This document shows, piece by piece, positions 1 to 7,420 of a stretch of 64,000 bases of DNA (positions are counted from its first letter, which is position 1; each line of letters begins with the position of its first letter). The position numbers were made by a program, and so were the translations under genes. The stretch is from Streptomyces sp. Ru73 (lineage in GTDB: Bacteria; Actinomycetota; Actinomycetes; Streptomycetales; Streptomycetaceae): contig NZ_PQSQ01000018.1 of assembly GCF_002920575.1 (NCBI RefSeq), positions 39,445 through 103,444 on the forward strand. Reading direction: 5' to 3'. The notes under the pieces are model-generated. The model was not told where the DNA came from. It made no database searches and saw only the letters and a list, made by a program, of their open reading frames with translations.

Positions 1-1062
1 CTGCGGTGAGTAGACCTTGTTGGTCAGGATGAAGAGCGCGACGACCAGGAACGCCAGCTGGGCCAGGCGCGGGCGGCGCGGTGCGTAGAGGGCGAGCAGT
101 GCGATGGCCCCGCATCCCACGATCATCAGCAGCGTCGCGTACGTGTTGGCGTGCTCCAGCGGATTGCCGGTGCGCTGGGAGATCAGCAGCCAGACGGAGC
201 CGAAGTCGATCGGGCGCTGCTGGCTGAAGGTGTAGAACTTCTGCCAGCCGTCCCAGGCCGGCAGCATCACTGGCAGATTCACCGCCAGCCAGGAGAAGAC
301 CGCGCCGCCCGCCACCGCGCCGAACGCGCGCCATTTGCCGGCCCGCCAGCACAGGACGAACACCGGGCCCAGCAGCAGGACCGGGTAGAGCTTGGCGGCG
401 GTCGCCAGCCCGATGAAGACACCCGCGGCGAGCGGACGGCTGCGGGACCACAGCAGCAGCGCCACGGCGGTCAGGGCGACGGCGAGCAGGTCCCAGTTGA
501 TGGTGGCGGTGAGCGCGAAGGCGGGGGCCAGGGCGACGAGCAAAGCGTCCCAGGGCCGGTTGCGGTGGGTCCGGGCCACACAGACCGCGAGGACGGCGGC
601 GCAGACCATGAGCATCCCGGCATTGACCAGCCAGTAGATCTGCTCCCGGTGCTGCACCGTGCCGCCGCTCGGGGTCATCCAGGAGGCGACCTCCATGAAG
701 ACGCCCGTGAGCACCGGGTACTCGAGGTACTGCATGTCGCCGGGGATGCGGTCGAAGTACGGAACCAGGTTCTCGGCGAAGCCGCGGCCGACGTAGAGGT
801 GCGGGATGTCGGAATAGCAGGCGTGGATGTACTGACTGGTGGCGCCGAAGAACCAGCCGCCGTTGTAGCAGGGCAGCTTCTGCACCATCCCCAGCGCGAA
901 CATCCCGAGTGCCACCAGGGCGATGACGCGTACCGGCGTCCACCAGCTCGCACCGAGCAGTACGCGGCGTCCGAGCGGGCCGCCGATCAGCTCGCTTCCG
1001 GCCGCCGCCACCTCGTCCCGTTGCGTCGGCGGTACGGGCTCGTCCTCTCGCACGCTCGTCAT
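1..1062 (-). CDS. GT87-family (DUF2029) polyprenol-phosphate-dependent mannosyltransferase, 3' end cut by window
   Basis: The minus-strand frame stays open from about 1062 to the window edge, giving 354 visible residues. After a short acidic N-terminus (TSVREDEPVPP) there is a hydrophobic helix, then a luminal loop with YFDRIPGDMQYLEYPV, and then at least eight further hydrophobic segments, including TINWDLLAVAL and AAKLYPVLLL. This alternation, with a GDMQYLEYP-like acidic loop, is typical of the DUF2029/GT87 membrane mannosyltransferases of actinobacteria, which use polyprenyl-phosphate-mannose. The acceptor cannot be inferred. The ATG at 1062 is preferred over 1071 because AGG lies about 9 nt upstream of the former and directly abuts the latter. 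It is transcribed in the same direction as the upstream PBP gene but separated from it by a strong terminator. Confidence 0.8.
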   Translation of the reverse strand, partial: MTSVREDEPVPPTQRDEVAAAGSELIGGPLGRRVLLGASWWTPVRVIALVALGMFALGMVQKLPCYNGGWFFGATSQYIHACYSDIPHLYVGRGFAENLVPYFDRIPGDMQYLEYPVLTGVFMEVASWMTPSGGTVQHREQIYWLVNAGMLMVCAAVLAVCVARTHRNRPWDALLVALAPAFALTATINWDLLAVALTAVALLLWSRSRPLAAGVFIGLATAAKLYPVLLLGPVFVLCWRAGKWRAFGAVAGGAVFSWLAVNLPVMLPAWDGWQKFYTFSQQRPIDFGSVWLLISQRTGNPLEHANTYATLLMIVGCGAIALLALYAPRRPRLAQLAFLVVALFILTNKVYSPQ

Positions 1063-1101
1063 GGGGGTCATCCTGCCGCACGACCCTGTGCCACAGACGG
1101 C

Positions 1102-1135
1102 GAAGCCCCCGCCCGGCATGCCGGGCGGGGGCTTC
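1102..1135 (-). terminator. Perfect 34-bp palindromic terminator downstream of the class A PBP gene
   Basis: Bases 1102-1135 form an uninterrupted perfect palindrome (arms GAAGCCCCCGCCCGGCA and its complement). It lies between the PBP stop (1198) and the GT87 start (1062). There is no long T-tract, as is common for Streptomyces terminators. Confidence 0.75.
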
Positions 1136-1151
1136 TGGTTCGGCTTCCGCC

Positions 1152-1165
1152 GTTTCACGTGAAAC
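1152..1165. other. parS: parS centromere site
   Basis: Exact 14-bp palindrome GTTTCACGTGAAAC, the Streptomyces ParB-binding site. Intergenic, just beyond the PBP stop codon and 9 bp from a second copy. Confidence 0.97.
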
Positions 1166-1174
1166 CAGTCGAGC

Positions 1175-1188
1175 GTTTCACGTGAAAC
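1175..1188. other. parS: parS centromere site
   Basis: Second exact parS copy. Its centre is 23 bp from the first, so the pair sits about two helical turns apart between the PBP stop and its terminator. Confidence 0.97.
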
Positions 1189-1197
1189 AGCGTGCGG

Positions 1198-3816
1198 TCA
1201 GTTGTTGAAGCCGTCAGGGCCTCCGAAGAACCCGCCGCCGTCATCGGTGCCGGGAGTCTCGGTCGCCGGCGGCGAGGGCTCGTCACCGGAGCCGCCGGGA
1301 TCGCCGGTGGCGCCACCGTCCTGGCCACCGCTGTCCTTGCAGCCGAGGTCCCACGGCGAACAGGTCTCGGTCGGCGTTTCCGTGGGGGAGGGCTCGTCGC
1401 TCGGAGTCTCCGACGGCTTCTCCGACGGCTTGTCCGAGGGCTCCTCGGTTTTGGTCGGCGTCGGCGTCGGGCTGGCGCTCTCGCCGTAGACGACCTTGCC
1501 GATCGGCTGCGGCTGCGGGAACGGCAGCATCGGCTCGCCCTGCATGGCCTGCATCATGTAGTCGCGCCAGATCTCCGAGGGGAACGACGCTCCGTGGATC
1601 TTCTCCTCGCCACCGACGCCGTACATCTTCAGGAACTTCTGCGACTTCGCCTGGTCATTGACGCGCCACATGCCGATCGTGGTGGCGAGCTGCTTGGTGT
1701 AGCCCGCGAACCACGCCGACTTGTTGTCGTCGGTGGTACCGGTCTTACCGGCCGCCTCGCGGCCGTCCGGCAGCTGCGCCGCCGTACCGGTGCCCTTCTT
1801 GACCACGGTCTTGAGCACGTCCGTGACGTTGTTGGCCACGTTCGGGTCGAAGGCCTGCTTGGTCTTCTCCTCGTGCTTGTAGACCTCGGCGCCGTCCTTG
1901 GAAACCGACTCCACGGAGTACGGGTCGGCCTGCTCACCGCTGGCCGCGAAGGTGGCGTACGCACCGGCGAGGCGGATCGCACTGGGCGCCGAGGTGCCCA
2001 GCGAGAAGGTCGGCGTCGTCCGCGCCATGCTGTTGTCGTCCCGAAGGCCGGCGGCGATCGCCTCCTGCTTCACGACCTCCGGGCCGACGTCCATGCCCAG
2101 CTGGATGTAGGGCGTGTTCACCGAGAACTGCATGGCGGTCCGCAGGCTGATCCGGCCCTTGTCCTCATTGCCGTCGTTGGCCTGGTGCCATTCCTTGCCG
2201 TCCCGGTCGTGCCACACGGTCCGGTCGTAGTTCAGCAGCCGCAGCTTGTTGTCGCCGTTGTACATGCTGTTCGGCGACACAGGGGTACGGACGGCCCCGT
2301 TGTGCGGGTCCCGGACACCCTTGTCCATCGCCGCTGCCAGGACGAACGGCTTGAACGTGGAGCCGACCTGGACGCCGGTGTAATCGGCGTTGTTGGTGTA
2401 GTGCTCCGTGGCGTCCTTGCCGCCGTAGATCGCCTTGATCTTGCCGGTCTTCGGTTCGACCGAGGCCCCGCCGAACTGGACGTACTTGTCGACCGCCCGC
2501 TGCTCGGGCTTGAGCGCCTTCTTGGAGACGTTCTCGACCGCCTTGGTGAGCTGGCTCATCTTCTTGCGGTCGAAGGTGGTGTGGATCGCGTAGCCGCCCT
2601 GCTTCAGCTCGGCTTCCGAGATGTTGGTGTTGGCGGTGATGTAGTTGTTGGCCAGGTCGACGAGGTAGCCCTTCTGGCCGCGCAGGTCCATCGCCTTCTT
2701 CGGCGGCCGCGGCTTCGGGAATCCCTGCCGCGCGATCTCGGCCCGCTTGGCCTTGGACAGGTGCCCCGTCTCGACCTCCCGGTCCAGCGTCCACGACCAG
2801 CGTGCCTGGGCCCGCTTGAGGTTCGCGTTCTTGGACTCCGTCGTGACGTACGGGTCGTACAGGTTCGGGCCGTTGAGCAGCGAGGAGAGGAAGGCGCTCT
2901 CACCCGTGGTGAGGTCCGTGCAGTCCTTGTTGTAGTAGGCCCGCGACGCGGCCTGGATGCCGTAGGCGCCACGCCCGTAGTACGCCGTGTTGAGGTAGCC
3001 GCTCAGAATGTCCCGCTTGTCGACCGAGCCGCCCACCTTTATCGAGATGAACAGCTCGGTGATCTTGCGCTTGAGGGTCTGCTCCTGGTTCAGGTACGTG
3101 TTCTTCACGTACTGCTGGGTGATCGTCGAACCACTCTGGGTCTCGCCGCCCATGGCCATCTTGACCACCGCGCGGGCGATGCCCATCGGGTCGACGCCCG
3201 AGTCGGTCCAGAACGAGGCGTTCTCCGCGGAGACCACGGCGTTCTGCATCGACTTGGGGATGTCGCTGTACGGCACGATCTGGCGGTTCAGCTCACCACC
3301 ACCGGCGACGACCATCTGCTTGCCGTCGCCCCAGTAGTAGACGTTCTTCTGCACCTGCGACAGCTTCTGGGGGTTCGGCACGTCGACGTACGCCAGCGCG
3401 ATGCCCGAGAGGCCGAGCACCAGGGCGATGAAGCCCAGGCAGCTGCCCAGCACCAGGCGCCAGGACGGCACCCAGCGGCGTGCACCGTCCTTGCCCGCAC
3501 GGGGGTAGTCGATGAACCGCTTCTTGGGCGGCCGGCCGTCGCCGCCACCGGCGCGGCGGCCGCGACCTCCTGCGGCCGTCGCTTCGGCCGCCCGCCTGCG
3601 CCCGCCGCGTTGGGCAGCCCGGCGTGCCGCCGCCCGCCCCTGGTAGGGAGGTTCCTCCCCAGGCGCGCCGGACGGGGAGGCGGCGGAGGCTGAACCCCTG
3701 GCCGCGCCGCGCGACGGCGCGGCACGGCGGCCACTTGATTGCTGTTGTGCGGCGCGTCGGGCCGCGGCACGTCCGCCACCTTGCGGCTGCGGCGGTTTGC
3801 GACGGTGCTCGCTCAT
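1198..3816 (-). CDS. Bifunctional class A penicillin-binding protein (GT51 transglycosylase plus transpeptidase)
   Basis: An 872-residue peptidoglycan synthase that polymerises lipid II and cross-links the strands. The N-terminal ~115 residues are cytoplasmic and rich in Arg, Ala and Gln. One membrane helix follows (about 117-142). The GT51 domain shows SAENASFWTDSG, then QSGSTITQQYVKN and RKITELF. The penicillin-binding domain shows SxxK as GSTFKP (Ser about 485), SVNTPY, and KTG as KTGTTDDNKSAWFAGYT (about 688). The last ~100 residues are a Pro/Thr/Ser/Glu-rich tail ending FGGPDGFNN, probably extracellular. The first GT51 motif has Asn after the catalytic Glu instead of the usual Asp; I believe this is normal for the streptomycete branch. 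The start has a GAGGAG ribosome-binding site. The family is clear; the division or sporulation role is not visible. Confidence 0.93.
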   Translation of the reverse strand: MSEHRRKPPQPQGGGRAAARRAAQQQSSGRRAAPSRGAARGSASAASPSGAPGEEPPYQGRAAARRAAQRGGRRRAAEATAAGGRGRRAGGGDGRPPKKRFIDYPRAGKDGARRWVPSWRLVLGSCLGFIALVLGLSGIALAYVDVPNPQKLSQVQKNVYYWGDGKQMVVAGGGELNRQIVPYSDIPKSMQNAVVSAENASFWTDSGVDPMGIARAVVKMAMGGETQSGSTITQQYVKNTYLNQEQTLKRKITELFISIKVGGSVDKRDILSGYLNTAYYGRGAYGIQAASRAYYNKDCTDLTTGESAFLSSLLNGPNLYDPYVTTESKNANLKRAQARWSWTLDREVETGHLSKAKRAEIARQGFPKPRPPKKAMDLRGQKGYLVDLANNYITANTNISEAELKQGGYAIHTTFDRKKMSQLTKAVENVSKKALKPEQRAVDKYVQFGGASVEPKTGKIKAIYGGKDATEHYTNNADYTGVQVGSTFKPFVLAAAMDKGVRDPHNGAVRTPVSPNSMYNGDNKLRLLNYDRTVWHDRDGKEWHQANDGNEDKGRISLRTAMQFSVNTPYIQLGMDVGPEVVKQEAIAAGLRDDNSMARTTPTFSLGTSAPSAIRLAGAYATFAASGEQADPYSVESVSKDGAEVYKHEEKTKQAFDPNVANNVTDVLKTVVKKGTGTAAQLPDGREAAGKTGTTDDNKSAWFAGYTKQLATTIGMWRVNDQAKSQKFLKMYGVGGEEKIHGASFPSEIWRDYMMQAMQGEPMLPFPQPQPIGKVVYGESASPTPTPTKTEEPSDKPSEKPSETPSDEPSPTETPTETCSPWDLGCKDSGGQDGGATGDPGGSGDEPSPPATETPGTDDGGGFFGGPDGFNN

Positions 3817-4017
3817 GGAACGGTTACTCCTCGGGCAGGCGCGCTATCTCATCGCCTGAAGGCGGCAATTCACTTCAGGTCCCCCCGACAACACGGCCCG
3901 CAATGGTCGCAGTACGGGCCGCACTACACCGGGGACGGAGACGTCACTTCTCGCCACCTGGTTCCCGGCAGTCTGCATGCCGCACAGACTACGCACGGCC
4001 AAAACCTGCCCAGGCTC

Positions 4018-4043
4018 GGAATTCACTCCAAATCAGTCACGTT
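4018..4043 (+). promoter_or_regulatory. Sigma-R-like promoter upstream of padR-ino1
   Basis: GGAAT at 4018-4022, exactly 18 bp, then GTT at 4041-4043. The published Streptomyces sigma-R consensus is GGGAAT-N18-GTT, so only the outermost G differs (C here). Predicted start is near 4050, about 130 nt before padR. Confidence 0.5.
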
Positions 4044-4088
4044 GACCAAGGTGAATCGGCGATGTGATCCCGTTCACCGCCCCTCCCC

Positions 4089-4117
4089 TTGTCCCGCCGG
4101 AGGTGCCGTTCTATCGT
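4089..4117 (+). promoter_or_regulatory. Predicted HrdB-type promoter of padR
   Basis: TTGTCC (4089-4094), 17-bp spacer, TATCGT (4112-4117). The predicted transcription start near 4124 falls inside the PadR operator, as expected for autorepression. Confidence 0.55.
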
Positions 4118-4121
4118 CTGG

Positions 4122-4140
4122 ATGTATCGAGTCGATACAT
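4122..4140. promoter_or_regulatory. Probable PadR operator
   Basis: ATGTATCGA-G-TCGATACAT is a perfect 19-bp inverted repeat with the ATGT...ACAT ends typical of PadR-family operators. It covers the predicted start point of padR, 43 bp before the padR codon. A half-site CGATACAT recurs at 4851-4858 just ahead of ino1. Confidence 0.75.
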
Positions 4141-4182
4141 CAGCTCGGCATAAGGAACGCGTAACAGCTGGGGAGGCGGAGG

Positions 4183-4860
4183 ATGAGCAGACGGTCCGGC
4201 ATCCTCGAGTTCGCCGTGCTCGGCCTGCTGCGCGAGTCCCCTATGCACGGGTACGAGCTGCGGAAGCGACTCAACACTTCGCTGGGTGTTTTCCGGGCGT
4301 TCAGCTACGGCACCCTCTACCCCTGCCTGAAGTCCTTGGTCGCGAACGGCTGGCTGACCGAGGAGACCGGGGGAGGACCGGCTCAAGGGGCTCCCGCGGC
4401 ATCACTCGCGGGGCGCCGGGCCAAGATCGTCTACCGGTTGACGGCCGCGGGGAAGGAGCACTTCGAGGAGCTGCTCGCCCACTCCGGGCCCGACGCCTGG
4501 GAGGACGAGCACTTCGGTGTCCGCTTCGCCTTCTTCGGCCAGACCTCGCGCGACGTACGGATGCGCGTACTGGAGGGCCGGCGCAGCCGCCTGGAGGAGC
4601 GCCTCGAAAGGATGCGCTCCTCGCTGGCCCGCCGTGAGCGACTCGACCAGTACACCCTCGAGCTGCAGCGACACGGCGTGGAGTCCGTGGAGCGCGAGGT
4701 GCGCTGGCTGAACGAGCTGATCGAGAGCGAGCGGACCGGGCGCGACCAGCGTGCCCCGGGTTCCGCAGCGCCGGACCGGAACGCGTCAGGAGAGACGGGT
4801 GGCCTGCCCCGGCACCGGGGTGGCTCACGGCCGGATCCGTCCGATGACACCGATACATGA
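4183..4860 (+). CDS. PadR-family transcriptional regulator
   Basis: 225 residues. Residues about 8-85 form the PadR winged helix ([24 protein letters not shown], then [19 protein letters not shown] and the wing with [17 protein letters not shown]). Residues about 110-180 form the Vir-type C-terminal helical dimerisation region rich in Arg and Glu ([21 protein letters not shown]). A polar tail follows. GGGAGGCGGAGG gives a strong ribosome-binding site. The operator over its own promoter suggests autorepression. The next gene, ino1, is only 49 nt downstream and probably cotranscribed, so this protein is a likely regulator of inositol-phosphate synthesis; the ligand is unknown. Confidence 0.9.
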   Translation: MSRRSGILEFAVLGLLRESPMHGYELRKRLNTSLGVFRAFSYGTLYPCLKSLVANGWLTEETGGGPAQGAPAASLAGRRAKIVYRLTAAGKEHFEELLAHSGPDAWEDEHFGVRFAFFGQTSRDVRMRVLEGRRSRLEERLERMRSSLARRERLDQYTLELQRHGVESVEREVRWLNELIESERTGRDQRAPGSAAPDRNASGETGGLPRHRGGSRPDPSDDTDT

Positions 4861-4880
4861 GGCTCCGCGTCCGCGGAGCC
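4861..4880 (+). repeat. Intercistronic hairpin between padR and ino1
   Basis: GGCTCCGCG and CGCGGAGCC form an almost loop-less inverted repeat directly after the padR stop. No T-tract follows. It may stabilise or process the padR-ino1 message rather than terminate it. Confidence 0.5.
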
Positions 4881-4909
4881 GCGTCGAGAACAAACAGGGA
4901 GCAACCGGA

Positions 4910-5992
4910 ATGGGTTCGGTTCGCGTAGCCGTCGTCGGTGTGGGCAACTGCGCCGCGTCGTTGGTACAGGGCGTCGAGTACTACAAGGACGCCGACCCGG
5001 ACAGCCGTGTGCCCGGTCTGATGCACGTGCAGTTCGGTGACTACCACGTGCGTGACATCGAGTTCGTGGCTGCGTTCGACGTCGACGCCAAGAAGGTCGG
5101 CCTCGACCTGGCCGACGCCATCGGCGCCAGCGAGAACAACACGATCAAGATCTGTGACGTGCTGCGCACCGGCGTGACCGTCCAGCGCGGTCACACCCTC
5201 GACGGTCTCGGCAAGTACTACCGCCAGACCATCGAGGAGTCCGACGAGGCCCCCGTCGACGTCGTCCAGGTCCTCAAGGACCAGCAGGTCGACGTCCTGG
5301 TGTGCTACCTCCCCGTCGGCTCCGAGGACGCGGCGAAGTACTACGCCCAGTGCGCCATCGACGCCAAGGTGGCCTTCGTCAACGCCCTCCCGGTCTTCAT
5401 CGCCGGCACCAAGGAGTGGGCGGACAAGTTCACCGAGGCGGGCGTCCCGATCGTCGGTGACGACATCAAGTCCCAGGTGGGCGCCACCATCACGCACCGC
5501 GTGATGGCCAAGCTCTTCGAGGACCGGGGCGTCATCCTGGACCGCACGATGCAGCTGAACGTCGGCGGCAACATGGACTTCAAGAACATGCTCGAGCGCG
5601 AGCGCCTGGAGTCCAAGAAGATCTCCAAGACGCAGGCCGTCACCTCCCAGATCACCGACCGCGAACTGGGCGAGGACAACGTCCACATCGGCCCGTCGGA
5701 CTTCGTGGCCTGGCTGGACGACCGCAAGTGGGCCTACGTCCGCCTGGAGGGCCGCGCCTTCGGTGACGTCCCGCTGAACCTGGAGTACAAGCTCGAGGTG
5801 TGGGACTCCCCGAACTCCGCGGGCGTCATCATCGACGCGCTGCGCGCCGCGAAGATCGCCAAGGACCGCGGCATCGGCGGCCCGATCCTCTCCGCCTCCT
5901 CGTACTTCATGAAGTCCCCGCCGGTGCAGTACTTCGACAACGAGGCCCGGGACAACGTCGAGAAGTTCATCAAGGGCGAGGTCGAGCGCTGA
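4910..5992 (+). CDS. ino1: myo-Inositol-3-phosphate synthase
   Basis: 360 residues. It converts glucose 6-phosphate to inositol 3-phosphate with NAD, the committed step to inositol, phosphatidylinositol and mycothiol in actinobacteria. The N-terminal Rossmann motif [16 protein letters not shown] is intact. The conserved core includes [27 protein letters not shown], and [12 protein letters not shown] near the C-terminus. Length matches the short actinobacterial/archaeal type. The start at 4910 follows AGGGAG and begins the Rossmann strand; the frame is open further upstream but that part overlaps padR. Its 49-nt distance from padR suggests a regulator-enzyme operon. A strong terminator follows. 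Confidence 0.96.
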   Translation: MGSVRVAVVGVGNCAASLVQGVEYYKDADPDSRVPGLMHVQFGDYHVRDIEFVAAFDVDAKKVGLDLADAIGASENNTIKICDVLRTGVTVQRGHTLDGLGKYYRQTIEESDEAPVDVVQVLKDQQVDVLVCYLPVGSEDAAKYYAQCAIDAKVAFVNALPVFIAGTKEWADKFTEAGVPIVGDDIKSQVGATITHRVMAKLFEDRGVILDRTMQLNVGGNMDFKNMLERERLESKKISKTQAVTSQITDRELGEDNVHIGPSDFVAWLDDRKWAYVRLEGRAFGDVPLNLEYKLEVWDSPNSAGVIIDALRAAKIAKDRGIGGPILSASSYFMKSPPVQYFDNEARDNVEKFIKGEVER

Positions 5993-6014
5993 CGCAGCGA
6001 CCGCACCGTCCTGA

Positions 6015-6050
6015 CCGCGGGCCCCTGGGAGTCTCCCCAGGGGCCCGCGG
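6015..6050 (+). terminator. Terminator of padR-ino1
   Basis: Perfect 15-bp stem (6015-6029 with 6036-6050) and a 6-nt loop, starting 22 bp after the ino1 stop. Confidence 0.85.
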
Positions 6051-6070
6051 CCTGTGTGAGGCTGTGGCCC

Positions 6071-7393
6071 ATGCCCGCCGTGCGTGACCTCCGCGTACTC
6101 CTCCGCCGCCGCGACTTCCGCCGGTTACTGTCCGTCCGGCTGCTCTCCCAGGCAGCCGACGGCGTGTACCAGGTCGCCCTCGCCTCCTACGTCGTCTTCT
6201 CGCCCGAGAAGCAGACCTCCCCCGCGGCCATCGCCTCCGCCATGGCGGTGCTGCTGCTCCCCTACTCCGTGCTCGGCCCGTTCGCCGGCGTGCTCCTGGA
6301 CCGCTGGCGCCGCCGCCAGGTCCTGCTCCACGGCAACCTGCTGCGCACGGTCCTGGCCGCCGTGACTGCGCTGCTGCTCCTCGCCGGCGCCCCCGACTGG
6401 CTCTTCTACGCCTCCGCGCTCAGCGTCACCGCGGTCAACCGCTTCGTCCTGGCCGGGCTCTCGGCAGCCCTGCCCCGGGTCGTCGACAACGCCGAAGCGC
6501 TGGTGGTGGCCAACTCCCTGTCCCCCACGGCCGGCACGCTCGCCGCGACCGCCGGCGGCGGTCTCGCCTTCGCGGTACGGCTCGCCGGCCTGGAGTCCGA
6601 CATGGCCGCCGTGCTCCTCGGCGCCGTCCTCTACCTCTGCGCGGCGGGCGTCGCGCTGCGCATTCCCCCGGGCCTCCTCGGCCCGGAGCCGCGCCGGGTG
6701 TCGCCGCGCCTCACCGACGCCCTGCTGGACACCGCGCGCGGCCTCAGCGCCGGACTGTCCCATCTCGCGAAGCGCCGGTCCGCCGCCCGCGTGCTGGCGG
6801 CCATGGCCTTCATGCGTTTCTGCTACGGCGCGCTGACCATCACCGTGCTGATGCTGTGCCGCGCCTACTGGCCGGCGAACGGGCCGGACGGCATGGCGAC
6901 GCTTGGGCTCGCGGTCGCCGTGTCGGGCGCCGGGTTCTTCGCCGCCGCGGTGGTGACGCCCTGGGCAGTGGCGAGGCTGACCGCCACCGGCTGGATCGCG
7001 GTGTGTGCGGGGACCGCCGCCGTGCTGGTGCCCGCGCTCGGCCTGTCCTTCGCGCTCGTACCGGTGCTCATCGCCGCCTTCGTCCTCGGTCTCGCCACGC
7101 AGGGCACCAAGATCGCCACGGATACCGAGGTACAGCGCGTCGTCGACGATGCGTTCCGCGGCCGCGTCTTCGCCCTCTACGACGTGCTCTTCCACACCGC
7201 CTTCGTCGGAGCGGCCGGCGTGGCAGCCCTCGTCCTGCCGCCCGACGGTCGCTCCCCCGCTCTGATCATCGGCGTGGCGGTGGTCCATCTGACCGTGGCC
7301 GTCGCCATGGCGCGGTCGCGTGTTTCACGTGAAACATCGCCCCGGCCGAGAGACGACCGGGGCGATGCGCGTGACGTTTCACGTGAAACATGA
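6071..7393 (+). CDS. MFS efflux-type transporter with a TTA codon and two parS sites in its tail
   Basis: 440 residues with about twelve hydrophobic segments and the MFS-like loop PFAGVLLDRWRRRQVLL between helices 2 and 3. The conserved ATQGTKIATDTEVQ and DDAFRGRVFALYDVLF motifs are typical of the MFS_3-like exporters of actinobacteria. Substrate unknown. GAGG lies about 9 nt before the ATG at 6071; a GTG at 6056 in frame is less well placed. Codon 19 (6125-6127) is TTA, the rare leucine codon read by the bldA tRNA in Streptomyces, and I saw no other TTA codon in the window. The last ~24 residues are a hydrophilic tail containing VSRET twice, each encoded by a perfect parS site. Confidence 0.85.
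   Translation: MPAVRDLRVLLRRRDFRRLLSVRLLSQAADGVYQVALASYVVFSPEKQTSPAAIASAMAVLLLPYSVLGPFAGVLLDRWRRRQVLLHGNLLRTVLAAVTALLLLAGAPDWLFYASALSVTAVNRFVLAGLSAALPRVVDNAEALVVANSLSPTAGTLAATAGGGLAFAVRLAGLESDMAAVLLGAVLYLCAAGVALRIPPGLLGPEPRRVSPRLTDALLDTARGLSAGLSHLAKRRSAARVLAAMAFMRFCYGALTITVLMLCRAYWPANGPDGMATLGLAVAVSGAGFFAAAVVTPWAVARLTATGWIAVCAGTAAVLVPALGLSFALVPVLIAAFVLGLATQGTKIATDTEVQRVVDDAFRGRVFALYDVLFHTAFVGAAGVAALVLPPDGRSPALIIGVAVVHLTVAVAMARSRVSRETSPRPRDDRGDARDVSRET
7322..7335. other. parS: parS site inside the MFS gene
   Basis: Exact GTTTCACGTGAAAC read in frame as Val-Ser-Arg-Glu-Thr, just after the last membrane helix. Confidence 0.97.
7335..7367. repeat. Inverted repeat between two parS sites
   Basis: Perfect 11-bp arms CATCGCCCCGG (7335-7345) and CCGGGGCGATG (7357-7367) with an 11-nt loop, within the coding tail of the MFS gene and bracketed by parS copies. 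Confidence 0.8.
7376..7389. other. parS: parS site inside the MFS gene
   Basis: Exact parS encoding the terminal VSRET of the MFS protein; the stop codon follows at once. Confidence 0.97.
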
Positions 7394-7414
7394 GCGGCCG
7401 GGATGCCCGGCCGC
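7394..7414. terminator. Bidirectional terminator between MFS and cca
   Basis: Perfect 9-bp stem GCGGCCGGG/CCCGGCCGC with a 3-nt loop, sitting between two convergent genes. Confidence 0.7.
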
Positions 7415-7420
7415 CGCGGG

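Larger units (their letters stand above)
3817..4182. other. Divergent intergenic region between PBP and padR
   Basis: 366 bp without a gene. On the plus strand it holds a sigma-R-like promoter, a housekeeping-type promoter and a PadR operator (listed separately). Near the PBP end is a short inverted repeat CCTGAA/TTCAGG (3855-3860 and 3874-3879) of unknown use. I could not place a convincing promoter for the PBP gene. Confidence 0.6.

Noticed and set aside
1192..3693. 833-codon open frame on the plus strand opposite the PBP gene
   Set aside because: A by-product of GC-rich codon use. The minus strand encodes an intact class A PBP with all motifs; the plus frame gives only Arg/Leu/Val-rich sequence.
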